Positions 31,302 through 42,143 of a stretch of DNA of 64,000 nucleotides are shown here, in pieces; positions within the stretch are counted from its first letter, which is position 1; every line of letters begins with the position of its first letter. Position numbers and translations under genes: made by a program. The DNA lies in the NCBI GenBank assembly GCA_017524545.1, contig JAFXVN010000039.1, positions 20,267-84,266 of the forward strand, written 5' to 3'. This stretch comes from Bacteroidaceae bacterium (GTDB taxonomy: Bacteria; Bacteroidota; Bacteroidia; Bacteroidales; Bacteroidaceae). The notes below the pieces were generated by a model. The model did not search any database. It saw only the letters and a program-made list of their open reading frames with translations, and was not told where the DNA came from.

Positions 31302-34082
31302 TTAGAAGTTCTTGAGGAATTCGGGTACACTCTTCAGGGTCTGTGACATGCGCCGGAAGATTGTCTGGGCGGGAGGTGTGAAGTTCTTGTGCGCATTGAT
31401 GGTATATGTGCCGGAGCCGACGACGAGGCAGAGGTCGTTGCCTTCCACCTCGGCGCTTGCCCAGCGCAGGCTGTGCATACCCTGCACGGTGTAGCCGCTG
31501 GGAATGTGTATGCGGGCGCAGGCGTTGGCCGGAATGTCCACCACCCAGGTGACACCTTCTTCCGTGCGCCACCATTCACTGCTGACGCGACCGTAAGGCG
31601 TTTCGTGTGTGGCGCGGACATGGTTCAGCTGCTCGGGCATACAGATGGACATGTCCAGTTCCTTGTAGGCAAGACTGGCCGAGGACTGGCGGATGCCAGC
31701 CAATTCTCCATACATCCATACGAGCACATCGCCCAGCAGCATGACGTGGTTGGCGCTGTTCATGGCCGGGTCTGCCGTATCGCCGTTCCAAAGCTCCCAG
31801 ATGGTGGTGGCTCCCTTCTCTATCATATAACCGAAGCTTGGATAGTCCTTCTGCAGGATGATGCGCATGGCCTGATCCAAGTGGCCTCGGCGCGACAGAC
31901 TGGTCATCAGGTGCTGCATACCCACCACGCCGCAGCTCACATGGTCGTTGTACGTGTCCTTCGTGACATCGACAATGTTCTGCAGGACGCGCTCTTCGTC
32001 GCCCTCCGGCACGAGGCCGAACTCCAAGGAGAGGAGGTTGGCGGTGACGGTGTTGTTCGCGTAGCTTGCCGTCTCGGGGTTGTAGAAGTGGCGGTTGTAG
32101 GCAGCCTTGAGTTCCAGCTGCCTTTTGTCGTAGGCAAACATGTCGCCCTCTAAGCCAATCCGCATGGCCATGTCGCCCATCATGGTGAGCATACTGTAGT
32201 ACATTGCCGAGGAGATGAGGCTGCCGTCGGTCTTGCGAGCCGGGTCTTGGCTGTGGATGAGTTCGGGGCGTTCGGGTGGCATACACCAGTCGCCCCATTC
32301 GTTGGTTGCCACGATGCCGTCCTTGAGGTTGCGATGCAGATAGTTCATGTAGTTCTGTAGGTAGGGATAGTATTTGAGCACGGCATTCGTGTCACCATAG
32401 CGGCGGAGGAGCATGTAGGTGGCATAGACGGAAAGGGCCTCCCAAGCGATGTCCCTGTTGCGGACTACCCAGTAGCCCGGTGCCACATCGGCAATGAGGC
32501 CGTCGTCGTCCTGAGTGTCGAAGACATCCTGCAGCCACTTGTAGTAGAGTGCGCCGTTATCTACGAGCATGTTCTCGCCAAAGCATCCTGTCACATGGTC
32601 GCCCATCCATCCCATGCGCTCGTCGCGCTGCGGACAGTCGGTCGGCATCCCGTGATAGTTGCCGATGATGCCCCAATAGGCGTTCTTGTGCAGTTGGTTG
32701 AGCAGCTCGTTGTCGCACCAGAAAGTACCCTGGTCTTCCATGAAGTCATAAATGACACAGCCCGTGATGTCCGCAGGCTTGGGTTCCTGCCCGATGCCGC
32801 TTATCTCCACGAAGCGGAAGCCTTGGTAGGTGAGCTCGGGCTGATAGGTGAATGTGCCGTCGGCAGCGGGGATGTAGGTGTCCGTACATTTTGCCGAGCG
32901 CAGGTTTGCGACGTAAAGCTGGTCGGGGTTGTTTGGTTCGAGTAACTCGGCATGGCGGATGACGACAGGCACATCCTTCTTTCCCGACAGGCGTACACGG
33001 AGCTGTCCCACCATGTTCTGCCCCATATCGATGATGTAGCGGCCGTCGGCAGTGCGGCGGATGCTCTTCGGGGTCAATTCCTTTTGGATGCGCATACTGG
33101 GGCTGGGCTGAGGCATCACAATGCCGGTGGGAGCCTTCATGGTCTGGGCCTGCTGCCAAGCGCTGTCGTCGAAGGAAGCCGTGTTCCAGCCTTTCATTTC
33201 ACGAGCTGCCTCGTAGCGTTCGCCATTGTAGAGGTGGTTGGCCTGGATGGGACCCTCTGTCGTAACCTTCCAGTTGGTGTCTGTGACGATGGTCGTCGTG
33301 TCGCGGTCTGTCTCGACGACAAGCTGTGCCTTCAGGCGCGGCAGGCCGTAGGACGTGCAACCTTTGTTGAAGCCCAGCACATAGCCGTTGCCCAGCACCG
33401 AACCAATGGCGTTGTTGCCACGGCGCAAGAGGGCGGTGACATCGTAGGTGTTGTAATAGACGGTCTTGGTGTAGTCGGTCTGGAGTGTGCCGAAGATGTC
33501 TTCGCTGACCGGTTTGCCGTTGATGTAGGTGCTGCCCCATCCCATGCCGCTGATGTAGAGTGTGGCGCGGCGCACCTTGCCCTCGATGGTGAAAGCGCGG
33601 CGCAGATAGCGGGCAGGAAGGTCATAAATCTCCCCTCCTTTGGAGGGGTCAGGGGAGGCTAACCCTATCCACTGCGCTTCTTTCTGGAACTGCTTCAGTC
33701 CTGTCAGGAAGCTTTGCACCGGGCTTGTCAAGTGCTCTCCCGTGCTGAGCCATACCTCCACTTGCCAGTAGATGCGGCTCTGGTAGGGAAGGCGGCGGCC
33801 CTGATAAGGCACAGCCACACTCTTGTCGGAGTTCGTGCGCTCGCTGTCCCAAAGCAGGCCTGTGTCCGATTTGAGGCCAGCCTTCGATGTCGCTACGCGC
33901 AGGCGGTAGGCCGTCTGTGCCACGTTGGGCTTGTTGCTGGTAATCTGCCATGAGAACTGTGCGGTGCGCGTGATGCCGGCAGGCTCTGCCATACGGCCAA
34001 CGCGGAAGCCCTTCAGGTTGCTTCCCATCGCCTCCTGTAGTATCAAGAGCATTGCCACCAAGGGCAGGAAATAGTGTCTCAT
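31302..34082 (-). CDS. alpha-L-rhamnosidase, GH78
   Basis: 926-aa secreted enzyme that removes terminal alpha-L-rhamnose from pectic or glycoconjugate substrates. N-terminal beta-sandwich domains (GFRVGRMAEPAGITRTAQFSWQ region) precede the (alpha/alpha)6 barrel with PTDCPQRDERMGWMGD, where the general acid Glu is expected, and TTIWELWNGDT. Residues about 141-151 (ASPDPSKGGEI) are an in-frame copy of the palindromic element also found in the OPT gene. It is first gene of a leftward run with the regulator 27 bp downstream. A second GH78 at 55870 has a different domain make-up. Confidence 0.92.
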   Translation of the reverse strand: MRHYFLPLVAMLLILQEAMGSNLKGFRVGRMAEPAGITRTAQFSWQITSNKPNVAQTAYRLRVATSKAGLKSDTGLLWDSERTNSDKSVAVPYQGRRLPYQSRIYWQVEVWLSTGEHLTSPVQSFLTGLKQFQKEAQWIGLASPDPSKGGEIYDLPARYLRRAFTIEGKVRRATLYISGMGWGSTYINGKPVSEDIFGTLQTDYTKTVYYNTYDVTALLRRGNNAIGSVLGNGYVLGFNKGCTSYGLPRLKAQLVVETDRDTTTIVTDTNWKVTTEGPIQANHLYNGERYEAAREMKGWNTASFDDSAWQQAQTMKAPTGIVMPQPSPSMRIQKELTPKSIRRTADGRYIIDMGQNMVGQLRVRLSGKKDVPVVIRHAELLEPNNPDQLYVANLRSAKCTDTYIPAADGTFTYQPELTYQGFRFVEISGIGQEPKPADITGCVIYDFMEDQGTFWCDNELLNQLHKNAYWGIIGNYHGMPTDCPQRDERMGWMGDHVTGCFGENMLVDNGALYYKWLQDVFDTQDDDGLIADVAPGYWVVRNRDIAWEALSVYATYMLLRRYGDTNAVLKYYPYLQNYMNYLHRNLKDGIVATNEWGDWCMPPERPELIHSQDPARKTDGSLISSAMYYSMLTMMGDMAMRIGLEGDMFAYDKRQLELKAAYNRHFYNPETASYANNTVTANLLSLEFGLVPEGDEERVLQNIVDVTKDTYNDHVSCGVVGMQHLMTSLSRRGHLDQAMRIILQKDYPSFGYMIEKGATTIWELWNGDTADPAMNSANHVMLLGDVLVWMYGELAGIRQSSASLAYKELDMSICMPEQLNHVRATHETPYGRVSSEWWRTEEGVTWVVDIPANACARIHIPSGYTVQGMHSLRWASAEVEGNDLCLVVGSGTYTINAHKNFTPPAQTIFRRMSQTLKSVPEFLKNF
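33630..33662. repeat. palindromic element inside the GH78 gene
   Basis: TCCCCTCCTTTGGAGGGG followed by TCAGGGGAGGCT. On the coding strand it reads ASPDPSKGG, the counterpart of ASPNPSKGG in the OPT gene (6342). Confidence 0.9.
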
Positions 34083-34142
34083 ATCGTTGGATAAATAAAG
34101 AGTTAAAGCGTGAAAATGCTATATAGTGTATGATATTTGCCA

Positions 34143-34150
34143 CAAAGTAA
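34143..34150 (-). promoter_or_regulatory. weak promoter -7 box (TTACTTTG) for the GH78 gene
   Basis: GTTACTTTGTGGC on the minus strand, one base off the consensus, about 60 bp upstream of ATG 34082. Confidence 0.4.
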
Positions 34151-34212
34151 CACTTTTTTTTGCAAATATGAAAGCGTTTTCTATAAAAATACTTACTTTT
34201 GCGTTGAGATTG

Positions 34213-34262
34213 GTGATTTCCACCCAATCAATAACCAATAACCTATAACCAATAACCACTAT
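34213..34262. repeat. CAATAACCAATAACC tandem repeat
   Basis: ATCAATAACCAATAACCTAT and further AACCAATAACC units form the leader of the esterase gene. This is the inverse type of the parA-leader repeat. Confidence 0.8.
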
Positions 34263-34274
34263 CCCTTACATAAG

Positions 34275-35423
34275 ATGAAAAGATTGTTCCTACTGGCAGC
34301 CACGCTGCTCACGGCTTTTGCTGCACAGGCTCAGCAAGCCATTTTTGAGAAACACGACACACGTTCGCCACAGTTCAACGACGACGGCACCGTCACGCTT
34401 CGCGTCAAGGCACCCGAAGCAAAGAAAGTGACCGTCATCGGCGACTGCATCAAGGGCGGACACCAGGAAATGACCAACCAGGACGGCATCTGGAGTTACA
34501 CGACTGCCGTCCTACCCCCCGAGCTCTACAGCTACCGCTTCTATGTGGACGGCGCTGAGGTGCAGGATGCCGGCAACATCGAGCGCAGCCGCGACGTGCG
34601 TTCCTTTATGAGTACGTTTATTGTCAGCAAAGAAGAGGGCGACTGCGGCTATCTCTACCAGAACCACAACGTAGAGCATGGCGATGTGGCGCACGTCTGG
34701 TACGACAGCCCGCAGCTGGGCATGAAGCGCCGCATGAGCATCTACACCCCGCCAGGCTACGACAAGGGCAAGGCATATCCCGTCCTCTACCTGCTGCATG
34801 GCGCGGGAGGCGACGAGGAAGCCTGGCTGACGCTCGGTCGCACGGCGCAGATTATGGACAACCTCATTGCCCTGGGCAAGGCAAAGCCCATGATTGTGGT
34901 GATGCCCAACGGTAATGCCTCGGAAGCAGCTGCAAAGACCCTCTCTATCTCCCTCCCTTTAAGGGAGGGACGGGGTGGGTCCTACGAAGAGAGCTTCTCC
35001 GACATCATGAACTACATGAAGTCACATTATAAAATAAAGAAGGGTGCCGACAACACAGCCCTCTGCGGCCTCTCGATGGGCGGCTACCACACCTTCCGCA
35101 TCAGTATGCTGAATGCCGGCACGTTCGGCTACATGGGACTCTTCTCTGCGGCCGTCCGTCTGGAGCGCACGGAGAAGAGCTTGGAGCAGCAGTTGGCAGA
35201 GCACCCCGAAGCCGCCGCCCAGCTGAAAGCCCTCTTCGCCGCCAAGCCCCACCTCTATTGGATAGCCATCGGCAAGGACGACTTCCTCTTCCAGCAGAAC
35301 GTCGCCCTGCGCCAGTACCTCGACAAGATGCAGTACCCCTACGAGTACTTCGAGAACGAGGGCGGCCACATCTGGCGCAACTGGCGCATCTACCTCTCCA
35401 TGTTCGCCCAGAGATTGTTCTGA
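34275..35423 (+). CDS. secreted esterase, CE1/enterochelin-esterase-like fold, with N-terminal E-set domain
   Basis: 382 aa. Signal peptide MKRLFLLAATLLTAFAAQA, an early-set (CBM48-like) domain at about 30-115, then an alpha/beta hydrolase with VLYLLHGAGGDEEAW, nucleophile Ser267 in GLSMGG, Asp in IGKDDF and His in EGGHIWRNW. Relatives in plant-fibre degraders cleave feruloyl or acetyl esters on xylan. Residues about 221-236 (KTLSISLPLREGRGGS) are an in-frame palindromic repeat element placed before the helix carrying SDIMNYMKSHY. It is divergent from the GH78 gene. Confidence 0.9.
   Translation: MKRLFLLAATLLTAFAAQAQQAIFEKHDTRSPQFNDDGTVTLRVKAPEAKKVTVIGDCIKGGHQEMTNQDGIWSYTTAVLPPELYSYRFYVDGAEVQDAGNIERSRDVRSFMSTFIVSKEEGDCGYLYQNHNVEHGDVAHVWYDSPQLGMKRRMSIYTPPGYDKGKAYPVLYLLHGAGGDEEAWLTLGRTAQIMDNLIALGKAKPMIVVMPNGNASEAAAKTLSISLPLREGRGGSYEESFSDIMNYMKSHYKIKKGADNTALCGLSMGGYHTFRISMLNAGTFGYMGLFSAAVRLERTEKSLEQQLAEHPEAAAQLKALFAAKPHLYWIAIGKDDFLFQQNVALRQYLDKMQYPYEYFENEGGHIWRNWRIYLSMFAQRLF
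34937..34982. repeat. palindromic element inside the esterase gene
   Basis: GACCCTCTCTATCTCCCTCC is followed by a CTCCCTTTAAGGGAG palindrome core and ends GGGTCC. It encodes KTLSISLPLREGRGGS, related to [20 protein letters not shown] in leuS. Confidence 0.88.
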
Positions 35424-35443
35424 GACACCGCGTCCCGTTAAGT

Positions 35444-35505
35444 TGTTTCGCACGCGGAAACACTTTGTTTCACGGGCGAAACAACTTGTTTCCACTGCCG
35501 AAACA
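35444..35505. repeat. three tandem TGTTTC-N6/7-GAAACA inverted repeats
   Basis: Sites at 35444-35462 (7-bp spacer), 35466-35483 (TGTTTCACGGGCGAAACA) and 35487-35505 (7-bp spacer), phased 21-22 bp. The arms equal those of the ParB site parS (TGTTTCACGTGAAACA), but the spacers are 2-3 bp longer. The array lies downstream of the esterase gene and could also act as a terminator. Confidence 0.85.
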
Positions 35506-35637
35506 GTTTAACGAGCCGTTGACCGTACGCAGTGTTTTCACTTTTCGTCTTACCTTTTGACATGCGTCGAAAGCCCGCAAGCTCGACAATAAAAAGAAAA
35601 ACTTGGGGTTTCCTTTTGTATTGTGCGCGCTTATTCG

Positions 35638-35645
35638 TACCTTTG
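35638..35645 (+). promoter_or_regulatory. promoter -7 box (TACCTTTG) for the outer-membrane protein gene
   Basis: TTCGTACCTTTGCACGC matches TAnnTTTG, about 75 bp upstream of ATG 35721. Confidence 0.65.
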
Positions 35646-35720
35646 CACGCGAAATCTAATGTAGCGATACCGAATAAAACAGCATAGACAAAACGACAAC
35701 ACAAACAAAGCACATTCGTT

Positions 35721-36470
35721 ATGAAAAAGTTTTTTTCCTTGCTTGTGGCTCTGCTGATGCTTGCCGCCAATGCAACAGCCTATGACTACGAGCCAAAGGA
35801 GGGATTCACATGGATGGGACTTCTGGGGATGAATGTGTCCGACCTCCAGAACCACGACTACAACGCGAAAGTCGGCGCGACGTTGGGATTCCGGGCCGAT
35901 TACATGCTCCCCAAGGCTCACGGCACATACGTGACAGCCGGCATCGACTGGACCATGAAGGGCGGCCGCATGTCCGGCATGGAGTCCGTGCAAATCGGAT
36001 GCATTGTCGATGAGATGGATGCCACCTGGCAGTACACCTTGCACTACATCGAACTGCCCATCCGCTTGGGCTTCCGCTACAATGTGAGGGAGAGTCTGGG
36101 GCTGTACGGAGAAATCGGGCCTTACTTTGCCGTGGGCGTGGGTGGCCGTCACAGCCTGACCCTCGACGGCGACGGTTCCGATGTCAGGAACATGGAAGAC
36201 GCATACTCCTTCAGGTCATTCAATTCGTCGGACAACCTCGAGAGGCAGACCTTCCAGCGCTGGGATGCGGGTGTAGGCTTCCGTCTCGGCATGGAGTACA
36301 ACGACCACTACAATCTGATGCTTGGCTTCGACTGGGGTTTGGCGGACATCTACCACGACAGCCTGCGCGATGCCTACTGGAACTACATGGTCGAGAAGCA
36401 CGGCGTTGGCGAACGTCTGCCCAAGGTGTATAACTTCAATTTCAACATAACCGCAGGCTATAGATTTTAA
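35721..36470 (+). CDS. outer-membrane beta-barrel protein (PorT-like family)
   Basis: 249 aa. Signal peptide MKKFFSLLVALLMLAANATA, then alternating amphipathic strands (MGLLGMNVSDL; YVTAGIDWTMKG; LHYIELPIRLGFRYN; LGLYGEIGPYFAVGVGG) and a terminal ITAGYRF with the C-terminal Phe used for outer-membrane insertion. Such eight-stranded barrels are common in Bacteroidetes and mostly of unknown role. It stands alone with its own promoter, upstream of leuS. Confidence 0.8.
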   Translation: MKKFFSLLVALLMLAANATAYDYEPKEGFTWMGLLGMNVSDLQNHDYNAKVGATLGFRADYMLPKAHGTYVTAGIDWTMKGGRMSGMESVQIGCIVDEMDATWQYTLHYIELPIRLGFRYNVRESLGLYGEIGPYFAVGVGGRHSLTLDGDGSDVRNMEDAYSFRSFNSSDNLERQTFQRWDAGVGFRLGMEYNDHYNLMLGFDWGLADIYHDSLRDAYWNYMVEKHGVGERLPKVYNFNFNITAGYRF

Positions 36471-36480
36471 TTGAAAAATG

Positions 36481-36635
36481 GAAGTTATAAGGAGAAGTTA
36501 AGATAAGGAGTTATAATGAGGAGTTATAAGGGGCCAAATGTTTTGGCAGCCTGACACCCCTATCGAATAAATAGTAATGGCTCATTATAACTCCACATCA
36601 TAACTCCCCACCATAACTCCTCATCATAACTCCTG
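36481..36635. repeat. GGAGTTATAATGAGGAGTTA repeat and its inverse before leuS
   Basis: Direct GGAGTTATAA units (36485-36530) and inverse ATAACTCC units (36585-36634) flank about 55 bp that include a GCCAAATGTTTTGGC hairpin. This fills the spacer between the barrel gene and leuS. Confidence 0.85.
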
Positions 36636-36662
36636 AAACATAATTAAAAACATTAAAAGTTA

Positions 36663-39587
<2,925 letters not shown>

Positions 39588-39614
39588 GGAATTGAGGATT
39601 AAAGATTAAAAACC

Positions 39615-40511
39615 ATGAAATACAAATTGAAGAAAGGTCGCGTCTGGGAGTTCCTAAAGGACTTCTCTGCCATCAACATTGGTATGGCCATCTACGCCCT
39701 GGGATGGGCTGCTTTCCTGTTGCCCTACCACATCACCACGGGCGGCATGACGGGTATGTTCGCCATCCTCTACTATGTCACGGGCTTCCCCGTCAGCTAT
39801 GCCATACTGATAGCCAACGCCATCCTGCTCCTCATTTCCTTCAAGCCTCTGGGCTGGAAGTTTGTCGGCAAGTCGGCATACGCAGCTTTTTCCCTTTCCT
39901 TCTTCCTCGAAATAGGGCGACAGATGATGACAGCCGACGATGGGACACTCATACAGATAATTGGACCTGGACAGGATTCTATGGCCTGCGTGCTGGGTGC
40001 TATCCTGAACGGCCTGGGCATTGGTGTCGTGTTCCTTTCCGGTGGAAGTACTGGCGGCTGGGACATCATTGCGGCACTGGTGAACAAGTACAAGAACATC
40101 TCTTTCGGTCGCGCCCTGCTCTGTCTGGACTTCTTGGTTATAGCTTCCTGCTGGCCCATCTTCCATGATGTTCGGATGGTTGTGTTCGGCTACGTTACTC
40201 TTGTCGTTTATACCTATGCACTGGATATGCTTATCAACAGTACCAGACAAGACATCCAGTTCATCATCTTCACCAACAAGCCCAACGAAATCAGCCAGCG
40301 CATTATCTCCGAAACCAGCCACAGCGTAACCTCTATGAACGGAGAAGGCTTCTACAGCCACCAGAACATCAAGGTGCTGATTACCATCGTACACAAACGC
40401 GAAGCCGTCACCATCCTGCGCCTTATTCAAGAGACAGACCCACGCGCCTTTGTTTCACAGAGCAGAGCCGAGGGTGTTTATGGAAACGGATTCAAAGCTA
40501 TTAGAGCTTAA
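39615..40511 (+). CDS. YitT family membrane protein (first of two)
   Basis: 298 aa. Five or six N-terminal membrane helices (YitT/DUF161 halves: YALGWAAFLLPYHITTGGMTG; GVVFLSGGSTGGWDIIAAL) and a C-terminal soluble DUF2179 ferredoxin-like domain from about residue 220 (GFYSHQNIKVLITIVHKREAVTILRLIQETDPRAFVSQS). Function unclear; sometimes proposed as a transporter with a regulatory cytoplasmic domain. It is followed closely by a paralogue in the same orientation. Confidence 0.88.
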   Translation: MKYKLKKGRVWEFLKDFSAINIGMAIYALGWAAFLLPYHITTGGMTGMFAILYYVTGFPVSYAILIANAILLLISFKPLGWKFVGKSAYAAFSLSFFLEIGRQMMTADDGTLIQIIGPGQDSMACVLGAILNGLGIGVVFLSGGSTGGWDIIAALVNKYKNISFGRALLCLDFLVIASCWPIFHDVRMVVFGYVTLVVYTYALDMLINSTRQDIQFIIFTNKPNEISQRIISETSHSVTSMNGEGFYSHQNIKVLITIVHKREAVTILRLIQETDPRAFVSQSRAEGVYGNGFKAIRA

Positions 40512-40552
40512 GGTGAAAAGGTGAAAAAGTAAAAGGTTGAAAATTGAAAACA
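40511..40552. repeat. AAGGTGAAAAGGTGAAAAAG repeat at the second yitT start
   Basis: GGTGAAAA units fill the 32-bp gap between the yitT paralogues and reach into the start region of the second. Confidence 0.8.
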
Positions 40553-41458
40553 CTCGTTAACAATATCATAGGTCCGTCCCCTTGGCAGCTGCTGCGCGAC
40601 TATCTGCAGATGCTCCTCGGCACTGTCATCTATACGATTGGCTATACGGTCTTCCTGCTTCCATACAAGATAGTCAGCGGTGGTGTGACTGGTATCTCCA
40701 CGGTGATTTACTACCTGACGGGGTTCAATGCCGGCAACACATACCTTATTATAAATATAGCCTTGCTGCTTCTGGCAATGCGTGTGCTGGGCTGGCGCTA
40801 TCTGGTGCGCACCATCATCGTCACCCTGCTCGTTTCGAGCGCCATCAGTGTGATGCAGACGCAGCTTACCGAAGTGGCGGCCGACGGCACGCAGACTCTC
40901 ATGCACATCCTGGGCGACCAGAAGTTCATGGCCTGCGTCATCGGCGCTTTCTTCGAGGGACTTGGCCTTGCCACCATCTTCCTGGCTGGCGGCAGCACCG
41001 GCGGCACGGACATCATCGCCAGTGCCATCAACAAGTACTGGAACATCTCGCTCGGCCGTCTGCTCCTGATGATCGACATCGTCATCATCGGCGGCAGCTA
41101 CTTCATTTCAAAGGACATAGAGACAATGGTGGTGGGCTATCTGGCCATGTTCATCAGCCTCAACTTCCTCGACTACGTCATCAACTCGGCGCGACAGAGC
41201 GTGCAGTTCATCATCATCAGCGACCGCTACGAGGAGATTGCCGAGGAGGTCAACACGCGGCTGGAACGCGGCGTGACCGTCCTCTATGGCGAAGGCTTCT
41301 ACAGCAAGGCGAAGCGGCAGGTGCTGCTCATCCTTGCCAAGAAGCACGAGAGCCGCAATATCTTCATGCTCATAAAACGCCTCGACCCGAGGGCTTTCGT
41401 CTCCATGAGCAACGTGGAGGGTGTCTTCGGCGAAGGATTCGACGTGATAAAGAAGTAG
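40544..41458 (+). CDS. YitT family membrane protein (second of two)
   Basis: 304 aa, paralogue of the preceding gene with the same layout: membrane halves GYTVFLLPYKIVSGGVTG and IFLAGGSTGGTDIIASA, then DUF2179 (GFYSKAKRQVLLILAKKHESRNIFMLIKRLDPRAFVSMS). No ATG lies near the expected start; the frame opens at TTG 40544 (MKTLVNNIIG) inside a GGTGAAAA/TTGAAAA repeat, so the original start seems to have been overwritten by repeat DNA. The two membrane proteins could form a heteromer. Confidence 0.86.
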   Translation: MKTLVNNIIGPSPWQLLRDYLQMLLGTVIYTIGYTVFLLPYKIVSGGVTGISTVIYYLTGFNAGNTYLIINIALLLLAMRVLGWRYLVRTIIVTLLVSSAISVMQTQLTEVAADGTQTLMHILGDQKFMACVIGAFFEGLGLATIFLAGGSTGGTDIIASAINKYWNISLGRLLLMIDIVIIGGSYFISKDIETMVVGYLAMFISLNFLDYVINSARQSVQFIIISDRYEEIAEEVNTRLERGVTVLYGEGFYSKAKRQVLLILAKKHESRNIFMLIKRLDPRAFVSMSNVEGVFGEGFDVIKK

Positions 41459-41520
41459 GACCCCTTAACCCCCTTCATGGGGGGAATAATGAATTATGAA
41501 TTATGAATTATGAATTGATA
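41459..41520. repeat. palindromic element plus ATGAATTATGAATT repeat at the rdgB start
   Basis: CCCCTTAACCCCCTTCATGG with GGGG downstream (41461-41484), then ATGAATTATGAATTATGAATTG to 41516. The repeat supplies the rdgB start codon at 41503. Confidence 0.8.
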
Positions 41521-42102
41521 ATGGCCACCAACAATGCCCACAAGCTGGAGGAGGTTCGGCAGATACTGGGCAATACCTTCACGGTGAAGGGCTTGCGCGA
41601 CATTGGCTGCACGGAGGACATTCCCGAGACCGCCGACACGCTCGAGGGCAACGCCCTGCAAAAAGCGCTCTACGTCCACGAGCACTATGGCGTGGACTGC
41701 TTTGCCGACGATACTGGCCTCGAGGTGGATGCCTTGGGCGGCGCACCGGGTGTCTATACGGCACGCTTCGGTGCCATGAACGGCTACGGCGAGAGCCACG
41801 ATGCCGATGCCAACATACAGTGCCTGCTCGACAAGCTCGAAGAGGCAGAGACGCGCACAGCCCGCTTCCGCACCGTCATCGCCCTTGTGCAGGGGCAGGA
41901 GGAACGGCTCTTCGAGGGCATCGTGGAGGGCGAGATACTGCTGCAGCGTGTCGGCGAGGAGGGCTTCGGATACGACCCCGTCTTCGCTCCCCTTGAAGCC
42001 GACGGCCTGGCTTTCGCCCAAATGAGTGCCGAGGCGAAAAACGCCATCAGCCACCGTGGGCGAGCCACAAAGAAACTGGCGGAATACCTGTTGAAAAAGT
42101 GA
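41503..42102 (+). CDS. rdgB: non-canonical purine NTP pyrophosphatase RdgB/HAM1
   Basis: 199-aa cytosolic house-cleaning enzyme that converts dITP and XTP to the monophosphates. N-terminal ATNNAHKLEEV (substrate-binding), ADDTGLEVDALGGAPGVYTARF in the active site, FGYDPVF, and the C-terminal SHRGRA. The start is unusual: MNYEL is encoded by a spacer repeat. ATG 41521 (MATNNAHK) would skip the first beta-strand, so 41503 is preferred. The stop (EYLLKK, TGA) also lies in a repeat (42087-42133), so both gene ends are made from repeat DNA. Confidence 0.94.
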   Translation: MNYELIMATNNAHKLEEVRQILGNTFTVKGLRDIGCTEDIPETADTLEGNALQKALYVHEHYGVDCFADDTGLEVDALGGAPGVYTARFGAMNGYGESHDADANIQCLLDKLEEAETRTARFRTVIALVQGQEERLFEGIVEGEILLQRVGEEGFGYDPVFAPLEADGLAFAQMSAEAKNAISHRGRATKKLAEYLLKK

Positions 42103-42133
42103 AAAGGTGAAAAAGTAAAAAGGTGAAAAGGTA
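42087..42133. repeat. GTTGAAAAAGTGAAAAGGTG repeat at the rdgB stop
   Basis: Tandem (G)GTGAAAA(A) units cover the last rdgB codons, its stop and the gap up to porZ. Confidence 0.8.
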
Positions 42134-42143
42134 AATACGAACT

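Noticed and set aside
35466-35483. True parS site for ParB
   Set aside because: Arms match but the centre is 6 bp instead of 4 bp, and the site is 16 kb from parAB; kept only as a finding to test.
36481-36635. Possible CRISPR-like array before leuS
   Set aside because: Units are about 10 bp, irregular and without unique spacers of constant length, and they occur in both orientations.
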